The notes beneath the pieces are model-generated. The model was not told the DNA's origin, searched no databases, and saw nothing but the letters and a program-made list of their open reading frames with translations. Positions 52,878 through 62,162 of a stretch of 64,000 nt of DNA are shown here, piece after piece. A program made the translations under genes and the position numbers. Source of the stretch: an uncultured Bacillota bacterium (lineage in GTDB: Bacteria; Bacillota_I; Bacilli_A; Erysipelotrichales; Coprobacillaceae); the NCBI GenBank assembly GCA_949290865.1, contig CASETM010000023.1, positions 1 through 64,000 on the forward strand, read 5' to 3'. Every line of letters begins with the position of its first letter. Position 1 is the stretch's first letter.

Positions 52878-53744
52878 ATGAAAATGAATTTACTATTAGT
52901 CGAAGATGCAACAATTTATTTGATTCTTTTTCAACAGTATTTTGAAAAAGACTTTCAGGTCATATCTGCAAAAACTGTATCCGATGCCGTCAATATCGTC
53001 AAAGATAATGATTTCCAGTTCGATGTCGTATTACTGGATCTCATGACAAGAGGGGCCTTTGGACTCATCAGACAAATCAAAAAAGTCGAAAGACTGGCAC
53101 ATGTTCCTATCATCGTCATTACAGCCAGTGACGACCCTAAAGACAAAATTCAGGCTTTTGATTTCGGTGCTTACGATTATATAACCAAACCCATTATCGA
53201 AGATGACGTATTAAAGCGTGTCAAAGATGCTGCCATCTATTTTCAGCGTATCAGAGAACTTGATAAGCAAAGAGACTTGTTGATGAATAGTCAGAACATT
53301 GATTCATTAACACAGATTTACAATCTTGATACTGCCAAATGGCTAGTCAATGAAAAAATAGCAGAAAATCCTGAAGCCATGAAAATGTTGTTTCTGTTTA
53401 AAATAGAAGGGATAGATGAAATCTATCTAGAAGAAGGGAATGCCTGTGGTGACAGTCTAATCAAAGAAATAGCAACTTTTATATCTACACATTTTTCTAA
53501 TATCGATATTATTGGCAGAATATCACATGATACAATTATTGTTTTTGTTCTTAATCAAAGAAGTGTTGAAGAAGCACTGGCCAAAAGAACCGAGCTTTTA
53601 CGACTTTTTGAACAGAAACAGATGGTTAATATCCCGGAAGAAGTTACACTGGCAATTGGTGTTGCATCCTGTCAGGAAAACACCACCTATGAAAAACTCT
53701 ATCAGGAAGCTTATGACCGGTTATACAGCAAAACCACGGAATAA
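52878..53744 (+). CDS. Response regulator with degenerate GGDEF domain
   Basis: A 288-aa protein. The receiver domain (about 1-120) has the acidic pocket LVEDA, phospho-acceptor Asp54 in VVLLDLM, ITASDDP and YITKPI. The second domain (about 150-285) keeps the diguanylate cyclase fold (IDSLTQIYNLDTAKWLVNE, GDSLIKEIATFI, LAIGVASC) but has RISHD where GGDEF should be, so it is not expected to make cyclic di-GMP. No histidine kinase gene is adjacent. The start at 52878 follows GCGGAGGTAAAG. It diverges from the split ftsW/spoVE. Confidence 0.85.
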   Translation: MKMNLLLVEDATIYLILFQQYFEKDFQVISAKTVSDAVNIVKDNDFQFDVVLLDLMTRGAFGLIRQIKKVERLAHVPIIVITASDDPKDKIQAFDFGAYDYITKPIIEDDVLKRVKDAAIYFQRIRELDKQRDLLMNSQNIDSLTQIYNLDTAKWLVNEKIAENPEAMKMLFLFKIEGIDEIYLEEGNACGDSLIKEIATFISTHFSNIDIIGRISHDTIIVFVLNQRSVEEALAKRTELLRLFEQKQMVNIPEEVTLAIGVASCQENTTYEKLYQEAYDRLYSKTTE

Positions 53745-53779
53745 TCATTCCCTGTTTTTTTCATGTAAAGGAGAGCAAA

Positions 53780-54667
53780 ATGATCATTACTGAAAAAATT
53801 GGCAAAACTCATTTTTCTGCCAGTGAAAAAATTATTATCGATCGGATTACCAGTCTTGGTACGCAGATTGAAAACCTCTCTGCCAGTCAACTGGCTAAAG
53901 ATACATATACCAGTGCTCCACTGGTTATCAGAGTTACAAAAAAACTTGGCTATCAGGGATGGAACGATTTTAAAACGGCTTATGTCAAGGAACTGGAATA
54001 CCTGCTTGAAGAAATGGATGTCGATGCCAGTATTCCTTTTACTATCCACGATAATATCATGACCATTACAACAAATCTTGCCAAACTGGAAAAAGAAACG
54101 ATTCAGGATACCGAAAAACTACTTGATCATGATCAGCTGGCAAAAATATTTTCACTTCTACGACAATGTCAGATCATTGATATCTATGGTATTTTGGATC
54201 ATCTGATTTTAGCAAAGCATTTTCAAAATCAGATGAGCTACATAAAAAAAACGGTTAACATCTGTGAAATAACCGGAAATGAAAAAATCATGGCTTATAA
54301 CGCTTCAGCAAACCACTGTGGTATTATTGTTTCTTATTCGGGACAAACCAGTCATCTGCTGGAAGTTGCAAAAATCTATAAAAATCGTAATATCCCTTTG
54401 ATTGCAATCACCTGTATTGGTGAAAACAGTATCAATCAGCTTGCTGATGCTGTCATGTATATGTCTTCAAAAGAAATGCTGAATATCAAGATTGGAGATT
54501 TTGCTTCTGCAACATCTCTCAAATATTTGCTTGATATTATTTATGCGGGTGTGTTTTCTTTAAACTATAAAGAAAATCTGGAACAGAAAATTGTTATTGC
54601 CTCTCTGGCCGAAGATAAATACAGTGAATACGAATATATCAATGAAGAAAAACAGCTTATCGAATGA
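53780..54667 (+). CDS. MurR/RpiR-family regulator (HTH + SIS domains)
   Basis: A 295-aa transcription regulator: N-terminal RpiR helix-turn-helix (SASEKIIIDRITSLGTQIENLSASQLAKDTYTSAPLVIRVTKKLGYQGWNDFK, in parts) and a C-terminal SIS sugar-phosphate-binding domain (GIIVSYSGQTSHLLEVAKIYKNRNIPLIAITC). Members respond to phosphosugars such as MurNAc-6-P or GlcNAc-6-P. No sugar operon is adjacent, so the target is unknown. AAAGGAGAGCAAA precedes the ATG; the gene is 36 bases after the receiver gene and shares its strand. Confidence 0.9.
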   Translation: MIITEKIGKTHFSASEKIIIDRITSLGTQIENLSASQLAKDTYTSAPLVIRVTKKLGYQGWNDFKTAYVKELEYLLEEMDVDASIPFTIHDNIMTITTNLAKLEKETIQDTEKLLDHDQLAKIFSLLRQCQIIDIYGILDHLILAKHFQNQMSYIKKTVNICEITGNEKIMAYNASANHCGIIVSYSGQTSHLLEVAKIYKNRNIPLIAITCIGENSINQLADAVMYMSSKEMLNIKIGDFASATSLKYLLDIIYAGVFSLNYKENLEQKIVIASLAEDKYSEYEYINEEKQLIE

Positions 54668-54680
54668 TAAGCTATTTTTG
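54654..54680. terminator. Bidirectional terminator at convergent ends
   Basis: AGCTTATC-GAAT-GATAAGCT followed by ATTTTTG, with a T-run also on the opposite strand. It serves the RpiR gene and probably the coiled-coil gene at 54672. Confidence 0.9.
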
Positions 54681-55028
54681 CATTAACTGTTGTTTTAAAT
54701 TGTTAACGTATGTCATCTGTTCATTCATGTTTTCGTTGAGTTTTTTTCTCATTTCATCAATCGTATCATGATGAACTTCAGTATCTTCTTTTTGAGCTCC
54801 AAAGATATATTCATATGCTTTTTTCGCATCATGTTCTAAAACTTCTTTCATCATGTTTAATTCATGTAATCTTTGTTGCTGTTTTTCAATATCACTATGA
54901 ATCATAGAGATCATTTCATCATATGTGAATTCTTTTTTATTTCCTTCACTCTGTTTTATTTCATAAGCATCCTTAAAATATTTCTTTAATGATAATTTTG
55001 CTTGTTCATTGATTTGTTCTAGTTTCAT
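54672..55028 (-). CDS. Hypothetical coiled-coil protein, 118 aa
   Basis: I do not recognise the family. The protein is charged and mostly helical, with predicted coiled-coil stretches around residues 45-75 (DIEKQQQRLHELNMMKEVLE) and 95-118 (MRKKLNENMNEQMTYVNNLKQQ). No membrane segment or signal peptide. The start at 55028 is fixed by AAGGAGGACACAAAT; the longer frame to 55046 overlaps the ribosome binding site. It lies after murD on the same strand, but two hairpins separate them. Confidence 0.7.
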   Translation of the reverse strand: MKLEQINEQAKLSLKKYFKDAYEIKQSEGNKKEFTYDEMISMIHSDIEKQQQRLHELNMMKEVLEHDAKKAYEYIFGAQKEDTEVHHDTIDEMRKKLNENMNEQMTYVNNLKQQLMQK

Positions 55029-55140
55029 ATTTGTGTCCTCCTTCAATTGACACCTGCATCATAATCCTAAAATTCTCTTTTGAAAAGCATTTAGCATCAC
55101 ATTTAAATACCATTAACAAAACATCACTCATTTTCTCATA

Positions 55141-55188
55141 TTTTTTGTTAAACATATTAACAAAAAATATCTGGCATTAACCAGATAT
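55141..55188 (-). terminator. Two adjacent hairpins after murD
   Basis: ATATCTGG and CCAGATAT pair around CATTAA at the murD stop and are followed by TTTTTTG on the minus strand. Next to it is TTTTTTGTTAA-ACATA-TTAACAAAAAA (55141-55167), a perfect 11-base-arm inverted repeat. Together they form a strong stop or a protein-binding site. Confidence 0.8.
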
Positions 55189-56523
55189 TTCATGAACATA
55201 CTGTTTAAATACTCTTCCTCTTTCTTCATAGCCGCTGAATTCATCAAACGAACTTGTAGAAGGAGAAAGCAGAATAACATCCCCTGAATGCGCAATTTCA
55301 AAAGCTTTTTCCACTGCTGACTTCAGATCTTTAACTTCATAACTGCTTTGATGATGCATATCTTCCTTGAAACGATGACCAGCCGCTCCAAAGGTAATCA
55401 AATGAGCAATGTGATCATTATACTCTGACATTTCTTTCAGATTCAAACCTTTATCAAAACCACCCATCAAAAGAATGACCGGTTGAGCAAATGCCTTTAA
55501 GGCAATGATACTGGCATCCGTATTGGTAGCTTTAGAATCATTATAGACACGTACGCCATGATATTCACCAACAAATTCAATACGGTGTTCAACACCATGA
55601 AAATGTCTGACCGTTTCCTTAATCTTCTGACCTGACACTCCTGCCAGCTTACAAATTGCTGTTGCCAGCATGACATTCTGGACATTATGTCTACCCACGA
55701 TCCTGATATCATCAAGTGCCATGATGACTTCATCATCAAAGACAATATGATTATCTTTGATCATGCACTGAGCCTGATGATCAAGTGACTGAGTCACCTT
55801 TTGACAAGGAACAGGATAACGCTGCAGATACTGCTGCAATGTTTCATCATCCTGATTGACAACAAAGTAATCATGCTGATCACAGTTTTCATAAATGCGC
55901 ATTTTTGAAGCATAGTACTCATCCAGTGAAGCCATGTAATCCAGATGATCAGGTGTCAGATTGATGACCGTTGAAATTTCCGGTTTGAACTGCTCAATAT
56001 CAAGCAGCTGGAAATTAGACATTTCAATAACAATATAATGATCACTCTCTTTTAGAAGATCATTTTCTAAAACAACATCACACAAAGGTTTCCCAATATT
56101 TCCGGCAAAATGAACATGTTCATACTGAGCCTTAAGAATTTCATAAATCAATGTAACAGTTGTTGTTTTTCCATTCGTTCCCGTAACCGCAATATAATGC
56201 TGTTTTTTGGCACATTGAAAAGCCAGTTCGATTTCTGTATAGACCGGGATTCCTCGTTCCTTCAGCCTTAAAATAAAGGGCTTGTGATAATTGATCCCAG
56301 GATTCTTGATAACAAAATCAAAATCTCTTTCAAACAGTTCATCAGGATGTTCTCCGGCAATGATTTCAATACCGGCATCTAAATAATCCTGATAACCATC
56401 AATTTTTTCCAGTTCTTTTCCTTCATTGATCGTAATCGTTGCATTTAATTTCTGCAGCAGTCTGACTGCTGCCTTCCCACTTCTGGCCAGACCAATGACC
56501 AGAACTTTTTTCCCTGTCAACAT
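55177..56523 (-). CDS. murD: UDP-N-acetylmuramoylalanine-D-glutamate ligase
   Basis: Adds D-glutamate to UDP-MurNAc-L-Ala in peptidoglycan synthesis. The 448-aa sequence has VLVIGLARSGKAAVRLLQ at the N-terminus, the ATP loop VTGTNGKTTTVTLI, LTPDHLDYMAS and HRIEFVGEYHGVRVYNDSKATN. It begins one base after mraY ends. In Bacillus spoVE follows murD; here the coiled-coil gene and two plus-strand regulators come between them. Confidence 0.97.
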   Translation of the reverse strand: MLTGKKVLVIGLARSGKAAVRLLQKLNATITINEGKELEKIDGYQDYLDAGIEIIAGEHPDELFERDFDFVIKNPGINYHKPFILRLKERGIPVYTEIELAFQCAKKQHYIAVTGTNGKTTTVTLIYEILKAQYEHVHFAGNIGKPLCDVVLENDLLKESDHYIVIEMSNFQLLDIEQFKPEISTVINLTPDHLDYMASLDEYYASKMRIYENCDQHDYFVVNQDDETLQQYLQRYPVPCQKVTQSLDHQAQCMIKDNHIVFDDEVIMALDDIRIVGRHNVQNVMLATAICKLAGVSGQKIKETVRHFHGVEHRIEFVGEYHGVRVYNDSKATNTDASIIALKAFAQPVILLMGGFDKGLNLKEMSEYNDHIAHLITFGAAGHRFKEDMHHQSSYEVKDLKSAVEKAFEIAHSGDVILLSPSTSSFDEFSGYEERGRVFKQYVHEISG

Positions 56524-56524
56524 G

Positions 56525-57508
56525 TTATAACACTCCTAAAACAATAGCGACAATACCACAGATAAAACCAATGAACCAGAAAGAAATCGTTACCTGCTGT
56601 TCGCTCCATCCCAGCATTTCAAAATGATGATGAATTGGTGCCATCTTGAAGACTCTCTTTCCTCTTGTCTTGAAAGAAACAACCTGAATAATAACAGATA
56701 AAGTTTCCATCAGGAAAACCCCACCAACAATGATCAGCAGCAGTTCCTGTTTAGTCAAGATAGCCAGAATAGCCAGGAATCCTCCTAATCCTAAAGAACC
56801 AACATCACCCATAAAAATACGTGCAGGATGATAGTTAAAATACATAAATCCTAACAGTGCCCCAATCATTGCTGTTGCATAAGAAGCAACGGCATAGTTT
56901 TTGATCATGATAGCAAAAATAACATATGGTGCAATCGCCACCATTGATAAACCTGTTGCCAGACCATCAAGGCCATCAGATAAATTGACCCCGTTGCTTT
57001 CTCCGGTAAACATGATAAACACCAATACAGCATAAAGCCATCCCAGATCGATTTCTGCTTTGATCAGTGGAATTTTGATAACGGTCGTAAACTCAGGAAT
57101 GTAATTCATCAGAAAATAATAGCAGATGACCGCTAAAATTGCCTGCAAAAGAAATTTCTGCCAGGCTTTCAATCCCTCGTTATGATGCTTTAAAACGATC
57201 AAAGCATCATCAATAAAACCAATCAGGCTGTAACCAACCAGAACAATCGTGATCAGGATCAGATGTGGATCTAATAGTGATGAATAATTAGCGACAAATG
57301 CTCCGATGACTGTCGCAATCACAAAGACAACACCACCCATTGTTGGTGTTCCCCCTTTTTTCTTGTGTGACTCCAGTCCTTCTTCTCTTTCTACCTGTCC
57401 AAATTTCATTTTATGTAGAAATGGTATTACTTTTGGCATTGCCAGCAAAACAAAAAGTAAACCCAAAACAAAAGCTAAAATCAGTTTAATAAAGTTTTCC
57501 ATTTCCAT
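56525..57508 (-). CDS. mraY: Phospho-N-acetylmuramoyl-pentapeptide transferase
   Basis: The integral membrane enzyme that makes lipid I. Ten membrane segments in 327 aa; signatures KKGGTPTMGGVVFV, GFIDDALIV with the Asp pair, NGVNLSDGLDGLA and FMGDVGSLGLGG, MAPIHHHFEMLGW. It is the first visible gene of the mraY-murD unit; the usual pbp/ftsL genes upstream are absent, replaced by the crh-like operon. Confidence 0.97.
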   Translation of the reverse strand: MEMENFIKLILAFVLGLLFVLLAMPKVIPFLHKMKFGQVEREEGLESHKKKGGTPTMGGVVFVIATVIGAFVANYSSLLDPHLILITIVLVGYSLIGFIDDALIVLKHHNEGLKAWQKFLLQAILAVICYYFLMNYIPEFTTVIKIPLIKAEIDLGWLYAVLVFIMFTGESNGVNLSDGLDGLATGLSMVAIAPYVIFAIMIKNYAVASYATAMIGALLGFMYFNYHPARIFMGDVGSLGLGGFLAILAILTKQELLLIIVGGVFLMETLSVIIQVVSFKTRGKRVFKMAPIHHHFEMLGWSEQQVTISFWFIGFICGIVAIVLGVL

Positions 57509-57589
57509 TCCCCTTTATTTCTTATTTCCTTTACACTATACCATAAATGCCGCCTATCTTCAAATACTATCAGAAAGCACTCGGGTGCA

Positions 57590-57625
57590 AACAAAAAAAG
57601 AGCACCTGAAATCAGGCACCCTTAT
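57590..57625 (-). terminator. Terminator after the Crh-like gene
   Basis: GTGCCTGA and TCAGGTGC pair with two wobbles around TT and are followed by TCTTTTTTT on the minus strand. Confidence 0.8.
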
Positions 57626-57656
57626 CATGTTCATTAAATGACAGGTATCATTGTTA

Positions 57657-57935
57657 TTAAACAAGGACCTGTCCTAAATGCATTGTTTCAATTTTATCCT
57701 TTAAAGCTTCGATAGCATGATCTTCATCTTTGCCTTCAGCAATGATCGTTACATGCGCTTTGCAGGGAATCCCTAAAGAAAGCAGTCCCATCATTGATTT
57801 CATGTTAATGTCCTTATCTCCGTAAAGCAAATGAACATAACAGTCAAATATTTTCATGATTTCAACCAGTTTCGTTACTGGTCTTGCGTATAATCCTACT
57901 GGATCAGTAATATAAACTTCTACTTGTTTTGCCAT
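57657..57935 (-). CDS. Crh-like HPr paralogue without the PTS histidine
   Basis: A 92-aa HPr-fold protein. In HPr the segment G-I/L-H-A-R-P carries His15, the phosphate carrier of the sugar phosphotransferase system. Here it reads GLYARPVTKL with Tyr16 in that place, so PTS transfer should not be possible. The regulatory serine region is kept: NMKSMMGLLSLG with Ser47 equivalent to Ser46, the HPr-kinase target. This pattern is that of Crh of Bacillus (which has Gln), a co-regulator of CcpA. The sequence is one residue longer at the start than HPr. It is the last gene of the operon from 60977. Confidence 0.82.
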   Translation of the reverse strand: MAKQVEVYITDPVGLYARPVTKLVEIMKIFDCYVHLLYGDKDINMKSMMGLLSLGIPCKAHVTIIAEGKDEDHAIEALKDKIETMHLGQVLV

Positions 57936-57979
57936 ATGATCTCCTTCTCTCTAACATAGCGCAGCAAAGCAATGATCAA

Positions 57980-58501
57980 TTATCTTTTTTCTATCATGAC
58001 CACATAAGGGGCATTTTCTTTATTCATCATTTCAAACTTAGCTACATTGAATATCATATGATCCAAAGTCAGAAAATATTCCATTAAACCATCACTTTCT
58101 TTTCCCTGATCATGTCCGGTATACACAACAACATAGATCACACCCTTTTTACAAAGACAGGTAGCAGCTTTTTTTAACGTCCTGAGCGTTGTTTCATATG
58201 TCGTTGTGATCTCCTTATTGCCTCCGGGCAAATAACCTAGATTAAAAATTCCTACATCAAAGCTATCAACATCCTGATCAAACAGTTCATGGCTTTTCAG
58301 ATACAATGAAATATTATTTTTATCTTTAATCAGCGCTTTGGTATGCTCAAGCGCTTCTTTTTGAATATCATAGCTGTAAACATGATGACAGTAATCACTC
58401 AAAAACAGTGTATCATGACCATTTCCCATCGTAAAATCAATCCCGTTATCATATTTTCTTTTACTGATACGATCATGAACGAAACTAATCATATTTTCCA
58501 T
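57980..58501 (-). CDS. mnmM: YtqB/MnmM-type methyltransferase
   Basis: A 173-aa SAM-dependent methyltransferase. GIDFTMGNGHDTLFLSDYC is the SAM-binding loop and FNLGYLPGGNKEITT the family signature. Members were long called rRNA methylases; YtqB/MnmM has since been shown to methylate the aminomethyl group at the tRNA wobble uridine in Firmicutes. The gene overlaps the MATE transporter gene by 17 bases, so both are co-translated. Confidence 0.85.
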   Translation of the reverse strand: MENMISFVHDRISKRKYDNGIDFTMGNGHDTLFLSDYCHHVYSYDIQKEALEHTKALIKDKNNISLYLKSHELFDQDVDSFDVGIFNLGYLPGGNKEITTTYETTLRTLKKAATCLCKKGVIYVVVYTGHDQGKESDGLMEYFLTLDHMIFNVAKFEMMNKENAPYVVMIEKR

Positions 58502-59822
58502 CCCTGTTTCCTCCTTTTCTGATCATCACCAGGATTCCAATCAAATCAGCCAGCAGCCAGCCAATTGGAATCGATGCCCAGATGATCGTTGTTCCATAAA
58601 TATGTGCCAGGGCATAAGACAGAAAAACTCTTGTTCCCAGTGAAACAATCGTCAAAACCACCGACATTCCCGGTTTGCCTATACCACGATAATAACCATA
58701 CAGCAAAAAAAGCCAGCCAATCCCAATATAAAACGAACCTTCGATGTGCAGGTACTCTACACCCAGTCTAATGATCTCGGTTTCTTGAGGACTGATGAAC
58801 AGACCCATCAAAGTGGCTGCATTGAAAAAAACCAGCAATGAAATGATCACACAAAAAAGCGATGATAGCACAAAACTGTTCTTCACTCCTTGAACAATAC
58901 GGTCATCACGCCTGGCTCCTTTGTTTTGCGCAATAAAAGTTGAAAAAGCATTGCCAAAATCCTGAACTGGCATATAAGCAAAAGCATCGATCTTCACCGC
59001 TACCGTAAAAGCTGACATCGTCATCACACCAAAACTATTCACTAGTCCTTGGATCATCAGGATTCCAAAATTCATGATAGACTGCTGCAGACAGGTCAAC
59101 AGTGAAAAAGCCTGGATCTTTTTAAAAATCTGACGGTCAAAATGGCAGTGCTGACGCTGTGGCAAAAGCTCCTGTTCTTTTTTCCAGACATAAATAGCCA
59201 TTAAAAAAGCCGAAACCGCCTGAGCAATCACGGTTGCAAAAGCTGCTCCCTGAATGCCCATATGTACTTGCGCAATAAAAAATATATCAAGAACGATGTT
59301 GATCATAGCCGATATTCCTAGAAAATAAAGCGGTGTTTTCGAATTTCCCAAAGCTCTAAGCAACGAAGAAAAATAATTAAAGAGAAACGTAAAAATGATT
59401 CCGCCAAAAACAATGATCAGATACTGAAAAGTCTGATCATAAACATCCTTGGGAATATTTAAAAAATGCAGGATCGGATGGATGCCCAGCATACACAATA
59501 GCTGGAGCACCAGTGACAGCATTCCGATCGAAACAAAAGCAACAAAAAACGCCACTTTCATCTTGTCTGTTTCATCTGCGCCATAAAGCATAGAAAACAA
59601 TATGCCACTGCCCATACATAACCCTAAAATGATCGACGTCAAAAAAGTCATCAGCGTAAATGCAGAGCCAACCGCCGCTAAGGCCTGACTGCCCAGATAC
59701 TGTCCCACGATTAAAGTATCAGTAATATTGTATAATTGCTGTAAAAGATTACCAATGATCAAAGGTATTGAAAAAAATATGATCGATTTTGTGACATTCC
59801 CCTGAATTAAATCCTTATCCAT
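58485..59822 (-). CDS. MATE-family multidrug/metabolite exporter
   Basis: A 445-aa cation-coupled antiporter with twelve membrane segments. The entry segment SIIFFSIPLIIGNLLQQLYNITDTLIVGQ is characteristic of the NorM/DinF superfamily subgroup common in gut Firmicutes. The ATG at 59822 is preferred because GGGGGAAAAG precedes it; the longer frame reads through the ribosome binding site. Substrate is unknown. It follows the glycosylase gene closely in the same operon. Confidence 0.88.
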   Translation of the reverse strand: MDKDLIQGNVTKSIIFFSIPLIIGNLLQQLYNITDTLIVGQYLGSQALAAVGSAFTLMTFLTSIILGLCMGSGILFSMLYGADETDKMKVAFFVAFVSIGMLSLVLQLLCMLGIHPILHFLNIPKDVYDQTFQYLIIVFGGIIFTFLFNYFSSLLRALGNSKTPLYFLGISAMINIVLDIFFIAQVHMGIQGAAFATVIAQAVSAFLMAIYVWKKEQELLPQRQHCHFDRQIFKKIQAFSLLTCLQQSIMNFGILMIQGLVNSFGVMTMSAFTVAVKIDAFAYMPVQDFGNAFSTFIAQNKGARRDDRIVQGVKNSFVLSSLFCVIISLLVFFNAATLMGLFISPQETEIIRLGVEYLHIEGSFYIGIGWLFLLYGYYRGIGKPGMSVVLTIVSLGTRVFLSYALAHIYGTTIIWASIPIGWLLADLIGILVMIRKGGNRDGKYD

Positions 59823-59844
59823 TTTTTCTTTTCCCCCAAACATG

Positions 59845-60321
59845 TTATCTTTCTTCTTTGATCATTTGCCAAAAACTGATCAGCCTGTCAAGATGGTAGG
59901 CAGCGTTGGCAGAAGACGTTGATGGCAATTTCTGACAGAAAATATCATATGAAAAATACTGATGATAATATTTATCTGACAGATTCCCATTTGTATAAAT
60001 TGCCCTAATCGGACAATGTTTAACGATTCGATCAAGATCATTCACTTTGACATTTTTGATAGAAGAATCGCTGGAACCTTTGATATCACAGCTGGCAATG
60101 ACATCCCACAAAGCAATATGATACTTATGTAAAAAGCTTTTTTTCTCTTCGATTGTCTGTGGCAGTTCATCTCCAAAGACAGCTGCTAAAACTTTCCAGA
60201 ACCGATTCTGTTCATGATGATAAAAAAATTGAGCCTGTCGTGATTTGACAGATGGAAAAGACCCTAAAATCAAGATACGCGAGTCTTTATCATATACCGG
60301 CTCAATATTATGATGTTCCAT
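59845..60321 (-). CDS. DNA-deoxyinosine glycosylase (UDG superfamily)
   Basis: A 158-aa uracil-DNA-glycosylase-fold enzyme. RILILGSFPSVKSRQAQFFYHHEQNRFW is the family 6 / HDG type N-terminal block, and ALWDVIASCDIKGSSDSSIKN the second motif. These enzymes remove deaminated adenine (hypoxanthine) from DNA. Its ATG overlaps the phosphatase stop by one base. The GSFPS and Asn in SIKN positions agree with hypoxanthine rather than uracil specificity; that assignment is from family knowledge. Confidence 0.85.
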   Translation of the reverse strand: MEHHNIEPVYDKDSRILILGSFPSVKSRQAQFFYHHEQNRFWKVLAAVFGDELPQTIEEKKSFLHKYHIALWDVIASCDIKGSSDSSIKNVKVNDLDRIVKHCPIRAIYTNGNLSDKYYHQYFSYDIFCQKLPSTSSANAAYHLDRLISFWQMIKEER

Positions 60322-60977
60322 TATTTTTTCACCACTTCCGCAATGACCTTGTCAAGACGATCCAGCACTTTATAGGTTTTCGACAGTGTTTCCGGCGTAT
60401 GGCGAACGATATCAGGAATACAGATCACGGGAATGTGGGCATGATATGCTGCCAGAATCCCATTTTTGCTGTCTTCTAAGACCAGGGCTTCGCTGGCATC
60501 AACATTAAGAAGTTCCAGGGCTTTTAAAAAGATATCTGGCGCCGGCTTACCATTGATGATCTGATCACCACCAATCACATGATCAAAATCTGCCAGGACA
60601 TGAATTTTTTCAAGATTTTCCTTCACACGCTCAGTGACGGTCGAAGAAGCAACTGCCATTTTAATTCCCTGATCATGCAGATAGGCAATCAGTTCATAAA
60701 GACCTGGTTTTACTTCAATATCATGTGTGCTATAATATTCGTCATGTAAACGACGTGATTCCTGACGAATCTCCTGATAAGGATAATCGTCACCAAACAC
60801 TGTACGATAATATTCCAGAGCACTGGTTCCATTACGGCCAATCAGATCAAATAACATCTCCTGCGTAATTTTATAGCCAAATTTTTCATGAGCCTTGACA
60901 CAGATCATGTTTCCGACCGGTTCCGTATCAACCATCAGTCCATCCATATCAAATATAACAGCTTTCACTTTTAACAT
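60321..60977 (-). CDS. HAD-family phosphatase, beta-phosphoglucomutase-like
   Basis: A 218-aa HAD hydrolase with motif I VIFDMDGLMVDTEP, cap domain, VASSTVTERVKENLEK (motif II) and VLEDSKNGILAAYHA (motif IV). Sequence type is near beta-phosphoglucomutase and general sugar phosphatases (YqaB/YniC group). The start ATG at 60977 follows AAAGGAAGAAAAG. It directly follows the decayed transporter gene, whose lost activity it may once have served. Confidence 0.85.
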   Translation of the reverse strand: MLKVKAVIFDMDGLMVDTEPVGNMICVKAHEKFGYKITQEMLFDLIGRNGTSALEYYRTVFGDDYPYQEIRQESRRLHDEYYSTHDIEVKPGLYELIAYLHDQGIKMAVASSTVTERVKENLEKIHVLADFDHVIGGDQIINGKPAPDIFLKALELLNVDASEALVLEDSKNGILAAYHAHIPVICIPDIVRHTPETLSKTYKVLDRLDKVIAEVVKK

Positions 60978-60991
60978 ATCTTTTCTTCCTT

Positions 60992-62141
60992 TCATAACTG
61001 TCGACGTTTTGGTATTTTAAAAAACAGTGCAAAAACCAAAGCAATGCATGTCCCTGCAAATAAAAATCAGTAGAACGCAGACATGGAATAAGTATCAATG
61101 ATCCTTCCGCCAATCAGCTGAAAAGCCATTGCTCCCAATCCTTTCCCTAACATTGCCTGTATACCATAGGCCGTCGATACATATTCTTCTTTAACCAGTA
61201 CAAGGACCAGTCTGACTGTGATCATGGTAAATAAGACCGTTGAAAAGCCTTTAAAAACAAAAACATAGATGATATATTCAACAGTTGGTAAAGATGCATA
61301 CCAGGCAAAATTGATCATCGAAACGATGATTGCAAAAATCATGATATTGCGAAATGATACCTTCTTGATAATATAATCGGTCACCAGGATCATAGGAATT
61401 TCAAACAAGGTCGCACATAACTGATAGGTTCCTACCTGTGAGGCATTTCCTCCTAAATATCTGATAAAGATAGACAGATAGTTAAAATTTGTTGAACATG
61501 AACCCCAGAAAAACAGTGAAATAATCAGAAAAATCACAAAAGGTCGGTTATGCAGCAGTTCCAGTGTCATCGTTTTCGTTGAAAGCTGTTGATTTTCTTT
61601 TTTTTCAACCGGTTCGTTTAACTTCGGATCAGAAACCAGATGATCGTCAGCAGCGTCCCCAAAATCGCAGCCATAAAATTAGAAAACGGTGAAATATACT
61701 GATAAAGAATGCCACTAATCTGCGCCATGACTGCATAACCAAATGACCCCCACAGTCTGATCTTGCCAAACTGATATGGCGAAGAAATACCAATACGGTC
61801 AGTTAATGGCGTTACGGCATTTATAAAAGATACAGTTATTCCGGATGTCAGCAATAACACCCAGAAATTTCTGTTGATGGCAAAAATACATCCCATCATG
61901 ATAAACAGCAGTAAAACAGATACCTTTTTTAGTGATTTCCATTTATCCGCCAAATAGCCAAAAAAGGCTGTGTAGCAATTGAAAGCAGCGGTGCAAAAGA
62001 AACAATATAGGCAATCTGTGAAGCAGACATGCCAATATCCTGACAGTACATGGACAAAATAACTGTAAAAGCACCATAAGCAAGATAAAAAAAGCAAGAA
62101 ATTCCCGCATGGAACAGGTAATGATCTCGTATTTTTTTCAT
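60992..62141 (-). pseudogene. MFS transporter, broken by two frameshifts and a stop
   Basis: Three frames read as one sugar- or nucleoside-type MFS protein. The first, from MKKIRDHYLFHAGISCFFYL, leaves frame at a T6 run (plus-strand A6 near 61960-61965); one more T gives QPFFGYLADKWKSL in the next frame. A second shift near 61628-61640 separates TIIWF from VSDPKLNEPVEKKE. A TGA at 61067 interrupts SAFY-FLFAGTCIALVFALFF where a Trp codon is expected. The repaired protein would be about 380 aa with twelve membrane segments. Three independent lesions make a true pseudogene more likely than sequencing error. Confidence 0.85.
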
Positions 62142-62162
62142 AATTTTCCCTTCATCTATTTA

